Source: Ruania alba (GTDB lineage: Bacteria; Actinomycetota; Actinomycetes; Actinomycetales; Beutenbergiaceae). Taken from it: 64,000 bases of DNA. The notes beneath the pieces were generated by a model that saw only the letters and a list, made by a program, of their open reading frames with translations, did no database searches and was not told the origin of the DNA. The position numbers and the translations under genes were made by a program. Of this stretch, positions 17,244 to 27,634 are shown one piece after another; the stretch's first letter is position 1; every line of letters starts with the position of its first letter. The stretch spans positions 124,001 through 188,000 of the forward strand of contig NZ_FNTX01000002.1 in assembly GCF_900105765.1 (NCBI RefSeq). The letters run 5' to 3'.

Positions 17244-17280
17244 GCTCGTCGTTCTGGTCAGAGCAACCAGAACGACGAGC
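17244..17280. terminator. Bidirectional terminator hairpin
   Basis: Perfect 15-bp arms GCTCGTCGTTCTGGT (17244-17258) and its complement (17266-17280) around CAGAGCA, with a further imperfect outer stem. It lies between the convergent membrane-protein gene and clpB. Confidence 0.88.
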
Positions 17281-17301
17281 CATTCTCTGCGGAGGGGACG
17301 A

Positions 17302-19896
17302 TCAACCGGCCCTGAGCACGAGCCCGGACTCGTTCAGCACTTCTGGCCGGTCGACCGCCACGGTCCCGCCGTCAGCGATCTCGCCGGCGAGCAGCATCTT
17401 CGCCAGCTGATCGCCGATCTCGCGCTGGATGAGGCGGCGCAGGGGCCGCGCCCCGTAGGCAGGGTCATACCCTTCCAGCGCCAACCACTCGCGGGCGGCG
17501 GCGGTGACGTCGAGGGTGAGCCTCCGGTCGGCGAGCCGGGCCGCCATCCGCTCCAGCTGCAGGTCCACGATGCTCCCCAGCTCGTCGACGCTCAACGCGT
17601 CGAAGACGACCACCTCGTCGAGCCGGTTCAGGAACTCGGGCTTGAACGCGGCCCGCACAGCCTCGAGCACCCGCTCCCGCTTCTGCGCCGTCTCCAGAGT
17701 GGCGTCCACGAGGAACTGGGACCCCAGGTTCGAGGTGAGCACCAGGATGGCGTTGCGGAAGTCCACGGTGCGCCCCTGGCCGTCGGTGAGCCGACCGTCG
17801 TCGAGCACCTGGAGCAGGATGTCGAAGACCTCCGGGTGCGCCTTCTCCACCTCGTCCAGCAGTACCACCGAGTACGGGCGACGGCGAACGGCCTCGGTGA
17901 GCTGACCACCCTCCTCGTACCCGACGTACCCGGGCGGGGCACCGACGAGACGAGCCACGGAGTGCTTCTCCCCGTACTCGCTCATGTCGATGCGCACGAT
18001 CGCGCGCTCGTCGTCGAAGAGGAAGTCCGCCAGCGACTTGGCCAGCTCGGTCTTTCCCACCCCGGTGGGCCCGAGGAACAGGAACGATCCGGTGGGCCGG
18101 TCGGGATCGGCGATGCCCGCACGCGAGCGGCGCACAGCATCGGAGACGGCGCGCACCGCATCACCCTGACCGATCAGGCGGCGGCCGAGTTCGTCCTCCA
18201 TGTGCAGCAGCTTCTGGGTCTCCCCCTCGAGCAGCCGGCCCGTCGGGATCCCGGTCCAGGCACCGACCACTTCGGCAATCTCTTCGACGCCCACATGGTC
18301 AGCGATCATCGGATCCGTCGTCGCACTCGTCTGCGACTCGGCCGCCTCGGCCTCGGCGATCTGCTGCTCCACTGCGGGGATCTCCCCGTAGAGCAGGCGC
18401 GAGGCCCTCTCCAGGTCACCTTCCCGTTGGGCGCGCTCGGCCTCGGTACGCATCGCATCGAGCTGGGCCTTCAAGTCTCCGACCCGGTTGTGCCCGGCCT
18501 TCTCGGCCTCCCACCGCGCGTTCAGTGCGGCCAACTCCTCCGACCGGTCGGCGAGGTCGGCGCGCAGCTTCTCCAGTCGGGCGAGGGAGGCGTCGTCGTC
18601 GGACTCCGACAGATAGGACTCCTCCATCTTCAGCCGGTCCACGGCGCGGCGGAGCTCGTCGATCTCCACCGGGGAAGAGTCCAGCTCCATCCGCAGGCGG
18701 GATGCTGCCTCATCGATCAGGTCGATCGCCTTGTCCGGCAACTGCCGGCCGGTGATGTACCGATCGGAGAGCTGCGCGGCCGCTACCAGCGCGCCGTCGG
18801 CGATCGTCACCTGGTGGTGCGCCTCGTACTTGGGCGCGATCCCGCGCAGGATCGCCACGGTGTCATCCACTGACGGCTCCCCGACGAACACCTGCTGGAA
18901 CCGGCGCTCCAGGGCAGGGTCGGACTCCACATGCTCGCGGAACTCGTCCAGCGTGGTGGCTCCGACCATCCGCAGCTCACCACGGGCGAGCATCGGCTTG
19001 AGCATGTTGCCGGCGTCCATGGACCCCTCGGAGGCGCCGGCTCCGACCACTGTGTGCAGCTCGTCGATGAAGGTGACGATCTCGCCATCGGAGCTCTTGA
19101 TCTCATCCAGCACGGCCTTGAGCCGCTCCTCGAACTCGCCCCGGTACTTCGCACCGGCCACCATCGCGGCCAGGTCGAGGGAGATGAGGCGCTTGTCACG
19201 CAACGAGTCGGGGACGTCGCCGTCCACGATGCGCTGCGCGAGACCCTCCACGACGGCCGTCTTGCCGACGCCGGGGTCGCCGATCAGCACAGGGTTGTTC
19301 TTGGTCCGCCGAGAGAGCACCTGCACTACCCGACGGATCTCGGAGTCGCGCCCGATGATCGGATCGATCCTGCCCTCGCGGGCGGCCGCCGTGAGATCGA
19401 CGCCGTACTTCTCGAGCGCCTGGAAAGTGCCCTCCGGATCCGGAGTGGTCACCCGAGCCGAGCCACGCACCTGCGGCAGCGCCTCGAGCAGCTGATCACG
19501 GGAGGCTCCGGTTGAGCGCAGCGCATCTCCGATGGTCCCGGCGTCCTTGGCCAGGCCGAGCAGGAGATGCTCGGTGGAGACGTACTCGTCCCCGAGTGCC
19601 TTGGCCTCGTCGCCGGCAGCCTCGATGGCGGTGAGCATGGCACGGGACATCCGCGGCTGGGTCACCGAGGTGCCTGCCGCGGCAGGGAGAGCGGCCGTGA
19701 TCCCCCGCACCTGCTGGGCCAGGTGGGTCCGATCGGCGCCTACGGCGCCGAGCAGGGCGACGGCGACCCCGTCAGTCTGTTCGAGAAGCGCACCCAGGAG
19801 ATGCACGGGTTCGAGTTGCGCATGCCCCGCCTGGGTGGCGGACTGCACGGCGGCGGCAACGGCTTCTTGGGACTTGGTGGTGAGCTTGGTGTCCAT
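17302..19896 (-). CDS. clpB: ClpB disaggregase chaperone
   Basis: An 864-residue AAA+ protein that, with DnaK/DnaJ/GrpE, pulls proteins out of aggregates. Order: N-domain (~1-145), NBD1 with Walker [11 protein letters not shown] and Walker [11 protein letters not shown], coiled-coil middle domain (~400-525), NBD2 with Walker [11 protein letters not shown], Walker [14 protein letters not shown], and a C-terminal arginine segment ([14 protein letters not shown]). Length is normal. ATG 19896 ([13 protein letters not shown]) is preferred over the frame extending to 19962 because GGAGGA stands just upstream. A HAIR operator lies 47 bases upstream, so HspR probably represses it together with the dnaK operon. 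Confidence 0.96.
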   Translation of the reverse strand: MDTKLTTKSQEAVAAAVQSATQAGHAQLEPVHLLGALLEQTDGVAVALLGAVGADRTHLAQQVRGITAALPAAAGTSVTQPRMSRAMLTAIEAAGDEAKALGDEYVSTEHLLLGLAKDAGTIGDALRSTGASRDQLLEALPQVRGSARVTTPDPEGTFQALEKYGVDLTAAAREGRIDPIIGRDSEIRRVVQVLSRRTKNNPVLIGDPGVGKTAVVEGLAQRIVDGDVPDSLRDKRLISLDLAAMVAGAKYRGEFEERLKAVLDEIKSSDGEIVTFIDELHTVVGAGASEGSMDAGNMLKPMLARGELRMVGATTLDEFREHVESDPALERRFQQVFVGEPSVDDTVAILRGIAPKYEAHHQVTIADGALVAAAQLSDRYITGRQLPDKAIDLIDEAASRLRMELDSSPVEIDELRRAVDRLKMEESYLSESDDDASLARLEKLRADLADRSEELAALNARWEAEKAGHNRVGDLKAQLDAMRTEAERAQREGDLERASRLLYGEIPAVEQQIAEAEAAESQTSATTDPMIADHVGVEEIAEVVGAWTGIPTGRLLEGETQKLLHMEDELGRRLIGQGDAVRAVSDAVRRSRAGIADPDRPTGSFLFLGPTGVGKTELAKSLADFLFDDERAIVRIDMSEYGEKHSVARLVGAPPGYVGYEEGGQLTEAVRRRPYSVVLLDEVEKAHPEVFDILLQVLDDGRLTDGQGRTVDFRNAILVLTSNLGSQFLVDATLETAQKRERVLEAVRAAFKPEFLNRLDEVVVFDALSVDELGSIVDLQLERMAARLADRRLTLDVTAAAREWLALEGYDPAYGARPLRRLIQREIGDQLAKMLLAGEIADGGTVAVDRPEVLNESGLVLRAG

Positions 19897-19942
19897 CAAT
19901 CCTCCGGATAGGTCAGTGTCTGACCGGTGCAACGGGACCAGG

Positions 19943-19963
19943 GTTGAGTCTATTCCACTCAAC
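19943..19963. promoter_or_regulatory. HAIR operator (HspR site) upstream of clpB
   Basis: GTTGAGT-N7-ACTCAAC matches the HspR-associated inverted repeat, consensus CTTGAGT-N7-ACTCAAG, with a compensated change at both ends. It lies 47 bases upstream of the clpB start. The HspR gene is at 52148. Confidence 0.85.
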
Positions 19964-20098
19964 TCTGATCGTGGCTCTTCGCCTCGTCTTCACCCGCGGT
20001 TCACCGGCCCCGCGATGCGTCCGTGACCGAAATGAGACACACTGTGGCGCAGGGCACTATTCCGGTGCCTGAACCGTCCCGAGGAGAGGGAGATCCGC

Positions 20099-20275
20099 AT
20101 GGTGGGATTCGACGACATCAAGAACAAGGCCTCCGAGGCGCTCAAGAACGAGGAGCAGACCGACCAGGGCCTCGACGCTGCCGCGAACTTCGCTGACGAG
20201 AAGACCGGCGGCCAGCACTCCGAGCACATCGACAAGGGCAGGGACTTCCTCGACGGCAAGCTCGGAGAGAACTGA
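20099..20275 (+). CDS. Small antitoxin-like protein (MT0933/Rv0909-type)
   Basis: A 58-residue acidic, helical protein: MVGFDDIKNKASEALKNEE, then QGLDAAANFADEKTGG and HSEHIDKGRDFLDGKL. This layout matches small actinobacterial proteins annotated as MT0933-type antitoxins. No toxin gene adjoins it, so a toxin-antitoxin role is doubtful; it may be a stress-related structural protein. A purine-rich GAGGAGAGGGAG precedes the ATG. A hairpin terminator follows. Confidence 0.7.
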   Translation: MVGFDDIKNKASEALKNEEQTDQGLDAAANFADEKTGGQHSEHIDKGRDFLDGKLGEN

Positions 20276-20288
20276 ACCACTCTCTCGG

Positions 20289-20315
20289 ACGGCCGGCCCG
20301 GCACGGGTCGGCCGT
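20289..20315 (+). terminator. Hairpin terminator after the small antitoxin-like gene
   Basis: ACGGCCGGCCCG / CGGGTCGGCCGT form a GC-rich stem with one offset base, followed by TCTTC, 14 bases after the stop codon. Confidence 0.65.
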
Positions 20316-20468
20316 TCTTCATGTCAGGAACATGTGGGCCCGGCCGCCTCGCCCCGTGCAGACCCGGGTGATGAATGTCTCGATCGGAGCCGGCAGCGTC
20401 TCGCATCCGCAATATCCACGCCAGGGGCGTTCTCCCCAGCGACGGCACGCGCCTGACACGATGGCAGC

Positions 20469-20915
20469 ATGGTCAGCATCGACGGTGCACCGTGCACGTT
20501 CTGCCGCATCGTCAGCGGCGACCTCGAGGCGCACGTCGTCATGGACGAGCCGGACGTGGTCGCCTTCCTCGATGCCCGCCCCGTCTTCCAGGGGCACACC
20601 CTGCTCGTCCCGCGCCGGCACGTCCCCACCCTGCCGGATCTGCCGGCCGACCTGGCGGGCGCGTTCTGGTCCGCCGGGCAGCGGCTGGCCAGCGTCATCC
20701 CCACAGCCCTCGGGGCGCAGGGCACCTTCGTGGCGGTTAACAACGTGGTCAGCCAGTCAGTGCCGCACCTGCACCTGCACGTGGTCCCCCGGACCAAGGG
20801 CGATGGGCTGCGCGGGTTCTTCTGGCCGCGCACCCGCTACGGCGAGGGCGATGCCACGAGGTGCGCGACCGCGATCCGGCAGGCACTGACCGGCAGATCA
20901 TTCAGCGACGGGTGA
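20469..20915 (+). CDS. HIT-family nucleotide hydrolase/transferase
   Basis: A 148-residue histidine-triad protein. The catalytic motif is HLHLHVVP; CTFC near the N-terminus is half of the zinc site seen in Hint-type members. LDARPVFQGHTLLVPRRHV is the usual core strand-helix. It would cleave nucleoside phosphoramidates or related adducts. ATG 20469 follows CACGAT by six bases (a weaker leaderless match). The lipoprotein gene follows after 12 bases and is probably cotranscribed. Confidence 0.88.
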   Translation: MVSIDGAPCTFCRIVSGDLEAHVVMDEPDVVAFLDARPVFQGHTLLVPRRHVPTLPDLPADLAGAFWSAGQRLASVIPTALGAQGTFVAVNNVVSQSVPHLHLHVVPRTKGDGLRGFFWPRTRYGEGDATRCATAIRQALTGRSFSDG

Positions 20916-20927
20916 CACACTCGGACC

Positions 20928-21563
20928 GTGAAGCGAATCCTGACTGCCCTGGTCGCCATTCTCGGCCTCACCCTGCTGGCCGGCTGCCTCCGGGTGGAGG
21001 GCGAGGTGACCATCTCGGAGACGGACACGCTCTCCGGGGAGGTGACGGTCGCCGTCGAGCGAGCCTGGATGATCGAGCAGGGGCAGGACCCGGAGAGCCT
21101 GGTGGACGGGATCGAAGAGGACCTCGCCGCGGCCCCGGACGAGGGGGTCACCGGGCAGCGCTACGACGACGGCGAGTACACCGGCATCACCCTCACGCTC
21201 ACCCGCACGCCCCTCGACCGGGTGGCCTCGGCCACCGGGAACGCGCTCACGATCACCCGGGATGGGGACGAGTACGTGGTGACCGGAGACTTCAGTGAGC
21301 TGAACGCCACCGAGGACGCCGCGCCGTGGTCGGTGGACCTGACCGTCACCTTCCCGAACGGCGTGACCGCTCATGACGGCGACCTGTCCGGTTCGTCCGT
21401 GACGTGGCACCTGAGTTCTGACGACCCTGCCCTCCGGGCGACCGGCCCGGTTCCCGGTGCCGGCGAAGGGCTCAACGTGCCGTGGATCCCCGTGATCGGG
21501 GTGCTCGTGCTGCTCTCCGGGGTGGCGTTCGGCTGGTTCTCCTGGCGCAAGCGGCGCCGCTGA
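20928..21563 (+). CDS. LppM-like lipoprotein with C-terminal membrane anchor
   Basis: A 211-residue exported protein. The signal peptide ends in the lipobox LLAGC (Cys20). The outer domain begins LRVEGEVTISETDTLSGEV and resembles the LppM domain found in actinobacteria. A C-terminal helix (VPWIPVIGVLVLLSGVAFGW) and a basic tail suggest a second membrane tether. GTG 20928 is 12 bases after the HIT gene; CACACT six bases upstream offers a possible extra leaderless start. In mycobacteria LppM relates to cell-envelope lipids; transfer of that role here is inference. Confidence 0.8.
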   Translation: MKRILTALVAILGLTLLAGCLRVEGEVTISETDTLSGEVTVAVERAWMIEQGQDPESLVDGIEEDLAAAPDEGVTGQRYDDGEYTGITLTLTRTPLDRVASATGNALTITRDGDEYVVTGDFSELNATEDAAPWSVDLTVTFPNGVTAHDGDLSGSSVTWHLSSDDPALRATGPVPGAGEGLNVPWIPVIGVLVLLSGVAFGWFSWRKRRR

Positions 21564-21654
21564 GGCTGCTCTCGCCTGGCCGGCGATTCCCGGTCGGACT
21601 TCACACAGCCGCCTGCTCGCGCCGTCGGCCGTGGCAGTGTGTGAAGCCACCGAT

Positions 21655-21689
21655 CCTTATTGAAGGTTATGAGATAAATTTCAATAAGG
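21655..21689. promoter_or_regulatory. AT-rich inverted repeat overlapping the fic ribosome site
   Basis: CCTTATTGAA (21655-21664) and TTCAATAAGG (21680-21689) are a perfect 10-bp inverted repeat with an AT-rich 15-base centre, striking in this GC-rich DNA. The right arm contains the start of AAGGAGG (21686-21692), the ribosome site for the Fic gene. It could be an operator, or an RNA hairpin that hides the ribosome site. Confidence 0.6.
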
Positions 21690-21700
21690 AGGCGATGGTA

Positions 21701-21906
21701 GTGAATGAAACGACACCGCCATTTCACTGTGACTGGCCGACGCTCACGTATGAGACCCATGACTGGCAGCCTGCCGACGCCAGCTGTTCTCGCATCGCAG
21801 GCGCCGGGCCGCGAGTGGGCCCTACGAGTCTGCCGTCGTCCCGCCGATCACAGACCTCTCTGTTCTCGTTCCATCTGAGCTGGCCACGGAGGCCGAAGAT
21901 GCGGCG
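21701..21906 (+). pseudogene. N-terminal part of the Fic gene, separated by a single-base frame break
   Basis: GTG 21701 has an ideal AAGGAGG eight bases upstream. It opens a frame reading HCDWPTLTYETHDWQPADA, which looks like the tyrosine/tryptophan-rich start of large Fic proteins. Near 21780 the homologous reading passes into the -1 frame (QLFSHRRRRAASGPYESAVV, then PPITDLSVLVPSELATEA), which runs directly into the Fic core. Restoring one C (GCCAGC to GCCCAGC) would join them. So either the gene is recently broken or the base call is wrong. Confidence 0.6.
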
Positions 21907-22920
21907 GTGCAGGTCGCACGCTTCGACAACGCCGCCTCCGAGGTTCTCGGCGACCGGGAGATCGCCCCGATCAGCGCGGTACTGCTGCGCTCGGAGTCGG
22001 CGGCCTCCTCACAGATCGAGAACATCACCGTCGGCGCCCGCCAGCTCGCCCTCGCCGAACTCGGTGAGGAGGCCAGTGCCAACGCACGCCTGGTCTCCGG
22101 CAATGTCTCGGCGATACAGGCCGCTCTGAATCGTGCCAGCGACATCTCCACTGAGACCATCGTGGAGATGCACGCTGCGCTGATGGCGAGGCAGACGCTC
22201 CATACCGGAGGCACGTGGCGGACTCAGCAGGTGTGGATCGGCGGCGACGCCGCGGGGCCACACCGCGCCACCTTCGTTCCCCCTCATCACAGCCGCGTCC
22301 AGGCTGCGATGGATGATCTGGTCACGTTCACCGCTCGTACCGATCTCCCTGCATTCGTGCATGCGGCGATCGCGCACGCTCAGTTCGAGACCATCCACCC
22401 CTTCACCGACGGCAATGGGCGCACAGGCCGGGCGCTCGTGCATGCCATGGTCCGGCGTTCGGGACTTTCACGTCGCGTCACCGTGCCCATCTCCGCAGGA
22501 CTGCTCACCGACACCGCAGACTACGTGAGAACCCTGACCGCATATCGCGAAGGCGATCTTGCTCCCCTGCTGGTAGGGATGATCGAAGCCACCTTCCGGG
22601 CGCTGGCCAACGGCCATCAGCTTCTCGCCGACATCCATGAGATCGACTCACGGTGGCGGGAAGCGATCACGGCACGTCGCGGTGCCGCCGTCTGGCGCAC
22701 CATCGACGTGCTCATCGGCCAACCGGTCGTGACAGTGCGGCACATCCAGGCACAACTCGGCGTTTCCGCCCACACCGCACAGGCCGCCATCGACGCGCTC
22801 GAGTCGGTCGGCATCCTCACCCAAGCGGTCGCGGGCCGCCGCCGCAACCGCACGTGGCACGCCCGCGAGGTGACTCAAGCCCTCGACGCGTTCGCGGAAC
22901 GGGCGGGCCGGCGCACGTGA
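21907..22920 (+). CDS. Fic-domain protein (AMP transferase type), core
   Basis: The 337-residue open frame holds the whole Fic core. The active site HPFTDGNGRTGR (165-176) is fully canonical, so it should transfer AMP (or another nucleotide group) to a hydroxyl side chain of a target. An inhibitory-helix motif S-x3-E-N (SSQIEN, 34-39) lies N-terminal to it, which would hold the enzyme off by blocking the ATP gamma-phosphate. The last ~90 residues form a winged-helix-like region (VVTVRHIQAQLGVSAHTAQA). GTG 21907 is merely the first start in this frame; the real start is probably GTG 21701 with one missing base between. No separate antitoxin gene is seen. Target unknown. Confidence 0.8.
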   Translation: MQVARFDNAASEVLGDREIAPISAVLLRSESAASSQIENITVGARQLALAELGEEASANARLVSGNVSAIQAALNRASDISTETIVEMHAALMARQTLHTGGTWRTQQVWIGGDAAGPHRATFVPPHHSRVQAAMDDLVTFTARTDLPAFVHAAIAHAQFETIHPFTDGNGRTGRALVHAMVRRSGLSRRVTVPISAGLLTDTADYVRTLTAYREGDLAPLLVGMIEATFRALANGHQLLADIHEIDSRWREAITARRGAAVWRTIDVLIGQPVVTVRHIQAQLGVSAHTAQAAIDALESVGILTQAVAGRRRNRTWHAREVTQALDAFAERAGRRT

Positions 22921-22991
22921 TGGTGGTGAGGGGCGAACACCATGGTCCGCCTGGTCCTCGGCGGGATCGCTGTGCCCGCATGGGCTGATCG

Positions 22992-24439
22992 TCAGCTCAC
23001 CGGTGGCCGGCGGTCCGCCCAGGGCATCGCTTCCTCCAGCGCGGCCGCCAGGGAAAGCAGCCGCTCTTCGCCACCCAGCCCCGCACCCAGGGCCACGCCG
23101 AACGGGAGGTCGGGGCCGCCGTCGGGAGACGCTGGCGCCCAGTGCACCGGCAGAGAGATCGCCGGCCACCCGAGAATGTTCCAGGTGCTGGTCCACGGGG
23201 TGAAAGCGCACTGCGCCCAGAAGTCCGCCTCCGGGTCGGCGTCGTTGCGAATCGAGCCGATCGGCGCGGGCGGCTGCGCCAGGGTCGGCATGCAGATCAC
23301 GTCGAACTCGGCCCACCGGGCGGCCGCCTGCCGGGTGCGCTGCTGCCCGGCGCCGATCGCGCGGGCGTACGCCAGGCCGCTCACGCCCCGGCCGCGCTCG
23401 CGCATCCACTGGGTCAACGGCACCAGCAGGTGCTCGGCCTCCGGCGGGATCGGCGCAGTCGCCGCCATCACCGACCACACGTCCAGGAATGGGGTCCACT
23501 CCTCCGGCTGGAACGGCACCGGCGCCTCGCTCACCTGGTGGCCCATCTCCTCCAGCACCCGGGAGGTTCGCTCGACGGCGGCCCTTGCCTGACCATGCAC
23601 CGGCGCCTCGGGCGTGATGAACGGCGTGGTCACGACCCCCACGCGCAACCCTTGCCCACGCCGCTCACATGCATCGAGGAAGGAGGTCTGCGGGCCGGGC
23701 AGCAGCGCCGAGTCGCCAGGCCACGGGCGGCTGAGCAGGTCCAGCGCCAGTGCCGTGTCCCGCACGTCCCGGGTGAGCACACCCTGCGTGGCCAGCGCCG
23801 CCCCGTCCACGCCGAGCGGCCCGTTCGAGACCCGCCCACGGCTGGCCTTGAGCCCGACCAGCCCGCACGCACTGGCCGGGATACGGAGGGAGCCGCCACC
23901 GTCGCTGCCGTGCGCGATCGGCACGATCCTGGCCGCGACGGCCGCCGCGGCCCCGCCGGAGGAACCACCGGCGGATCGGGTCAGGTCCCAGGGGGTGCGG
24001 GCCGGGGGTGCGATCTCGGGTTCGGTGTAGCAGGGCAGCCCGATCTCGGGGTGTTGGTCTTGCCGACCATCACGCTGCCGGCCTCACGGAATCGGGTGAC
24101 GATGCCGTCGTCGGCCGGCGGGACGAACCCATCCATGGCGGCGCTCCCGGCCCGCATCGGCACGCCGGCCACCATGGTGAGGTCCTTGATCGGCAACGGG
24201 ACGCCGAGCAGCGGGTGCTCGGCGGCGAGCGTCTCGGCGTCGTGATCGGCGAGGAGGCGTGCCGCGTCGTCAGCCTCTGTGCGAGCGAGCTCGGGGGCGG
24301 CGGTGACGAAGGCACCGATGCGCTCGCCGAGCTCCTCCATCCTGGCCTCGGTGTGGGCCAGCACCTCCGCCGGTGAGGTCGTCCCGGAGCGGATCGCAGC
24401 GGCCAGTTCGCGGGCGGTCAGATCATGCAGATCGGCCAT
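22992..24439 (-). pseudogene. Amidase-signature-family enzyme, frame broken by one base
   Basis: Two adjoining minus-strand frames together encode a full ~480-residue amidase. Part one (24439 to ~24050) starts MADLHDLTARELAAA, contains the catalytic Lys in GVPLPIKDLTM and reaches GKTNTP. It then goes out of frame; the -1 frame continues EIGLPCYTEPEIAPP, SAGGSSGGAAAA (cis-Ser and nucleophile Ser) and GSDGGGSLRIPAS through to the stop. Adding one G in CCCCGAG near 24050 restores the family sequence. All catalytic residues are intact, so the break may be an assembly error. ATG 24439 follows TAGTCT by six bases (leaderless). Substrate unknown. Confidence 0.8.
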
Positions 24440-24500
24440 GGCTCGAGACTACGTGTCAGCCCGCGTCGGCGACACCCTCGAAAGACACTGATCGGTCACG

Positions 24501-25142
24501 TCAATGAGGCGCGTACGGCCGTTGCGGGTGCACGCGGATGTACCACCAGATCGCCCCGCCGAGCGTCATCCCGACACCGGCCACACCCAGCGCGATCGCG
24601 GCGAACACCCCGAAGACACTGCCGAAGAGACCACCGAAGAAGCCCTGCATGTCATGCCCCTCCGCCACCACCACGGTGGCCCAGGGGGTGGCCGCGGAGT
24701 CTGCGAGCGCCGGGGCAGCCACCGTGTACTCCCCCGCAGCGTCAGTCCGGAAGGCGAACACGTCCTGCGCCGTCACCCCGTTCATTGTCGAGCTGCTCGC
24801 CGGTGCCGGGATCCCTGCCACCGGCGTGCCACCAGGACCGGTGACGGTCACCGCCTCGGCCAGCTCGACGCCGTCGAGCCCACTCGGGTGGGCAAGGTAG
24901 ACCACATAGGTGCTGTCCGCCGTCAGCTCGAGACTCACGGTGCCGGGCACCTCGGTGCCACCGGCTGCGTCCGGGCCGGGCGCGCCGTCGGCGGCCACGA
25001 CGCCGAACGGGAGCACGGAGAGGAACAGCCGCACCACCACCACGATCACCGCGATGGCCAGTACGAGGACCGCCGCACCGGAGAAGGTGAGGATCTTCGG
25101 CCCCGTGGTGGAGGTCGGGGCGGGCGGCGGGGGTATCGACAT
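24501..25142 (-). CDS. Hypothetical protein with two membrane helices
   Basis: A 213-residue protein I do not recognise. It has a Pro-rich start, one helix ([20 protein letters not shown]), an outer domain of ~110 residues rich in Ala, Thr and Val with beta-sandwich-like strands ([31 protein letters not shown]), and a second Gly/Phe-rich helix ([20 protein letters not shown]) near the C-terminus. TAGCGT lies seven bases before ATG 25142; the ORF can also begin at GTG 25151. It may be cotranscribed with the amidase downstream (61-base gap, which holds the amidase -10). Confidence 0.65.
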   Translation of the reverse strand: MSIPPPPAPTSTTGPKILTFSGAAVLVLAIAVIVVVVRLFLSVLPFGVVAADGAPGPDAAGGTEVPGTVSLELTADSTYVVYLAHPSGLDGVELAEAVTVTGPGGTPVAGIPAPASSSTMNGVTAQDVFAFRTDAAGEYTVAAPALADSAATPWATVVVAEGHDMQGFFGGLFGSVFGVFAAIALGVAGVGMTLGGAIWWYIRVHPQRPYAPH

Positions 25143-25262
25143 GATCCCCACGCTAGCGCCGGCGCCGGCTCACGCAATGGACACCTCTCCCCTGCGGCCG
25201 GCCCGCTCGGCACCCTTGATAGCGTTCCACCATCTGGACACACGCCAGGAGGATCCTCAGCG

Positions 25263-26318
25263 ATGAAAGCCCTCTACAAGGCCGGCCCGCACCCTGGGCT
25301 GGAGCTCGTCGATCGCCCCGAACCTGAGCCCGGCATCGGGGAGGTGAAGATCCGGGTGCACACCACCGGGATCTGCGGCACGGACCTGCACATCCTGGAC
25401 TGGGACCCCTGGGCCGCATCCATGGTGCCGGCGCCGCTGATCCCGGGGCACGAGTTCTACGGCGAGGTCGTCGCCGTGGGTGAGATGGTGCACGACGTCG
25501 CGATCGGCGAGCTCGTCTCCGGCGAGGGTCACATCGTGTGCGGGATGTGCCGCAACTGCCGGGCCGGGCGCCGTCAGCTCTGTATCCGCACCGTCAGCGT
25601 GGGCGTGCAGCGGGACGGGGCGTTCGCCGAGTACGTGGTGATCCCGCAGGAGAACGTCTGGTCGCACACCCGCGAGGGCGGGCACGCCGTCACCGCCGAC
25701 CTCGGGGCGATTTTCGACCCGTTCGGCAATGCGGTGCACACGGCACTGAAGTTCGGTGTGGTGGGCGAGGACGTGCTGATCACCGGGGCCGGCCCGATCG
25801 GCCTGATGGCGGCGGCCGTGGTGCGCCACGCAGGTGCGCGCTACGTCGCGATCACCGATATCTCACCCGAGCGTCTCGCGATCGCCGAGCGGATGGGGGT
25901 GGACCTGGCGCTGAACGTCTCGGGCACACCGGTGGACCGCGCCCCGGAGGTGCTGCACCTGCGGGAGGGCTTCGACGTCGGCCTGGAGATGTCCGGCCAC
26001 CCGAGCGCCCTGCCGGAGATGATCCGGGTGATGAACCATGGCGGGAAGATCGCCCTGCTCGGTCTGCCGAGCCAGTCGATCGACCTCGACTGGTCCCTGG
26101 TAGTCACGCAGATGCTCACGCTGCAGGGCATCTACGGGCGGGAGATGTTCGAGACCTGGAACGCGATGAGCTCGATGCTGCAGACCAGCGATTGGCTGCT
26201 GCACGCGATCACCTCAGTGGTGACCGACAGGCTGCCGGCTACCGAGTGGGAGGCCGGGTTCGCGGCCGCTCACGCCGGGGCGGGCGGCAAAGTGGTGCTG
26301 GACTGGACGACCCTGTAG
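25263..26318 (+). CDS. tdh: L-threonine 3-dehydrogenase
   Basis: A 351-residue zinc-containing medium-chain dehydrogenase that oxidises L-threonine to 2-amino-3-oxobutanoate with NAD. Catalytic zinc motifs ICGTDLH and PGHEFYGEV, the structural zinc cysteines [15 protein letters not shown], and the nucleotide motif [10 protein letters not shown] are visible; [12 protein letters not shown] and [11 protein letters not shown] are typical of Tdh. AGGAGG precedes ATG 25263. The next gene, kbl, starts ten bases after its stop and takes the unstable product onward, so the pair forms the threonine-to-glycine pathway. Confidence 0.95.
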   Translation: MKALYKAGPHPGLELVDRPEPEPGIGEVKIRVHTTGICGTDLHILDWDPWAASMVPAPLIPGHEFYGEVVAVGEMVHDVAIGELVSGEGHIVCGMCRNCRAGRRQLCIRTVSVGVQRDGAFAEYVVIPQENVWSHTREGGHAVTADLGAIFDPFGNAVHTALKFGVVGEDVLITGAGPIGLMAAAVVRHAGARYVAITDISPERLAIAERMGVDLALNVSGTPVDRAPEVLHLREGFDVGLEMSGHPSALPEMIRVMNHGGKIALLGLPSQSIDLDWSLVVTQMLTLQGIYGREMFETWNAMSSMLQTSDWLLHAITSVVTDRLPATEWEAGFAAAHAGAGGKVVLDWTTL

Positions 26319-26327
26319 GAGGAGCCC

Positions 26328-27557
26328 ATGTACGCGATCGCTGGAGAACTGCAGGCCGAGCTGGACGAGCTCCGCTCGGCCGGCCTGTACAAACAGGAAC
26401 GGGCGATCTCCTCGCCCCAGTCCGCGCACGTGCTGGCCGGAGCGCCCGACGGCGGCCCTTCCGCAGGCAGTCAGGGTGCACCTGCCGAGGTGCTGAACTT
26501 CTGCGCGAACAACTACCTGGGTCTGGCCGATCACCCGGACATCCTGGCCGCGGCGCACCGGGCGTTGGACGAGCGCGGCTTCGGGATGGCCTCGGTGCGG
26601 TTCATCTGCGGCACCCAGGATCTGCACCTGGAGCTGGAACGACGCGTCTCGGGATTCCTCGGCACCGACGGCACGATCCTGTTCTCCTCCTGCTTCGACG
26701 CCAACGGTGGCGTGTTCGAGACGCTGCTCGGCCCGGAGGACGCGGTGATCTCGGACGAGCTGAACCACGCCTCGATCATCGACGGGATCCGGCTGTGCAA
26801 GGCGAGGCGGTACCGGTACGCGAACCGGGACATGACCGACCTGGCCGCGCGGCTCGAGGAGGCACGGTCCACTGGGGCCCGGCGGGTGCTGGTGGTGACC
26901 GACGGCGTGTTCTCGATGGACGGCTACCTGGCCCCGCTGGAGCAGATCTGCGACCTGGCCGAGCAGCACCAGGCGCTGGTGATGGTGGACGACTCCCACG
27001 CCGTCGGGTTCATGGGCGCCACCGGCGCCGGCACCCCGGAGCACGCCGGGGTGGCCGACCGGGTGGACATCCTTACCGGCACCTTCGGCAAGGCGCTCGG
27101 CGGTGCATCCGGCGGATACGTCGCCGGGCGGGCCGAGATCGTGGACCTGCTGCGCCAGCGCGCCCGCCCGTACCTGTTCTCGAACTCGCTGGCACCGTCA
27201 ATAGTGGCGGCCACGCTCACCGCCCTGGATCTGGTCAGTGGTGCCGGTGAGCTGCGTGAGCGGCTGGCGGCAAACGCCGCACAGTTCCGGGAACGGATGA
27301 CGGCGGAGGGGTTCGACCTGTTGCCTGGCGAGCACCCGATCGTGCCGGTGATGTTCGGTGATGCGTCCGTGGCCGTCGCGGTGGCCGAGGCCATGCTCAC
27401 ACGTGGGGTGTACGTGACGGCTTTCAGCTTCCCGGTGGTGCCGCGGGGGAAGGCCCGGATCCGGGTACAACTGTCCGCGGCACACACACCGGAGGACGTC
27501 GAGGCGTGCGTGACCGCGTTCGTCACCGCCCGGGACGCGGCCCGCGCAGCCCATTGA
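26328..27557 (+). CDS. kbl: Glycine C-acetyltransferase (2-amino-3-ketobutyrate CoA ligase)
   Basis: A 409-residue PLP enzyme of the alpha-oxoamine synthase family. It cleaves 2-amino-3-oxobutanoate with CoA to glycine and acetyl-CoA. The PLP lysine is in [15 protein letters not shown], with [10 protein letters not shown] and [12 protein letters not shown] upstream. It is about ten residues longer than usual because of a Gly/Ala/Pro insertion near residues 38-54 ([15 protein letters not shown]). AGGAGG precedes ATG 26328. It forms an operon with tdh. Confidence 0.95.
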   Translation: MYAIAGELQAELDELRSAGLYKQERAISSPQSAHVLAGAPDGGPSAGSQGAPAEVLNFCANNYLGLADHPDILAAAHRALDERGFGMASVRFICGTQDLHLELERRVSGFLGTDGTILFSSCFDANGGVFETLLGPEDAVISDELNHASIIDGIRLCKARRYRYANRDMTDLAARLEEARSTGARRVLVVTDGVFSMDGYLAPLEQICDLAEQHQALVMVDDSHAVGFMGATGAGTPEHAGVADRVDILTGTFGKALGGASGGYVAGRAEIVDLLRQRARPYLFSNSLAPSIVAATLTALDLVSGAGELRERLAANAAQFRERMTAEGFDLLPGEHPIVPVMFGDASVAVAVAEAMLTRGVYVTAFSFPVVPRGKARIRVQLSAAHTPEDVEACVTAFVTARDAARAAH

Positions 27558-27634
27558 GCGCACATCGGATCGATGAGTTTCACCGGCACGGCCGGTCTAC
27601 CTCAGGACAGCACTAGCTAAAAGGGGAACCGCTC

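Noticed and set aside
17836-18873. Plus-strand open frame opposite clpB
   Set aside because: Antisense shadow; composition is unlike a protein and clpB is unambiguous.
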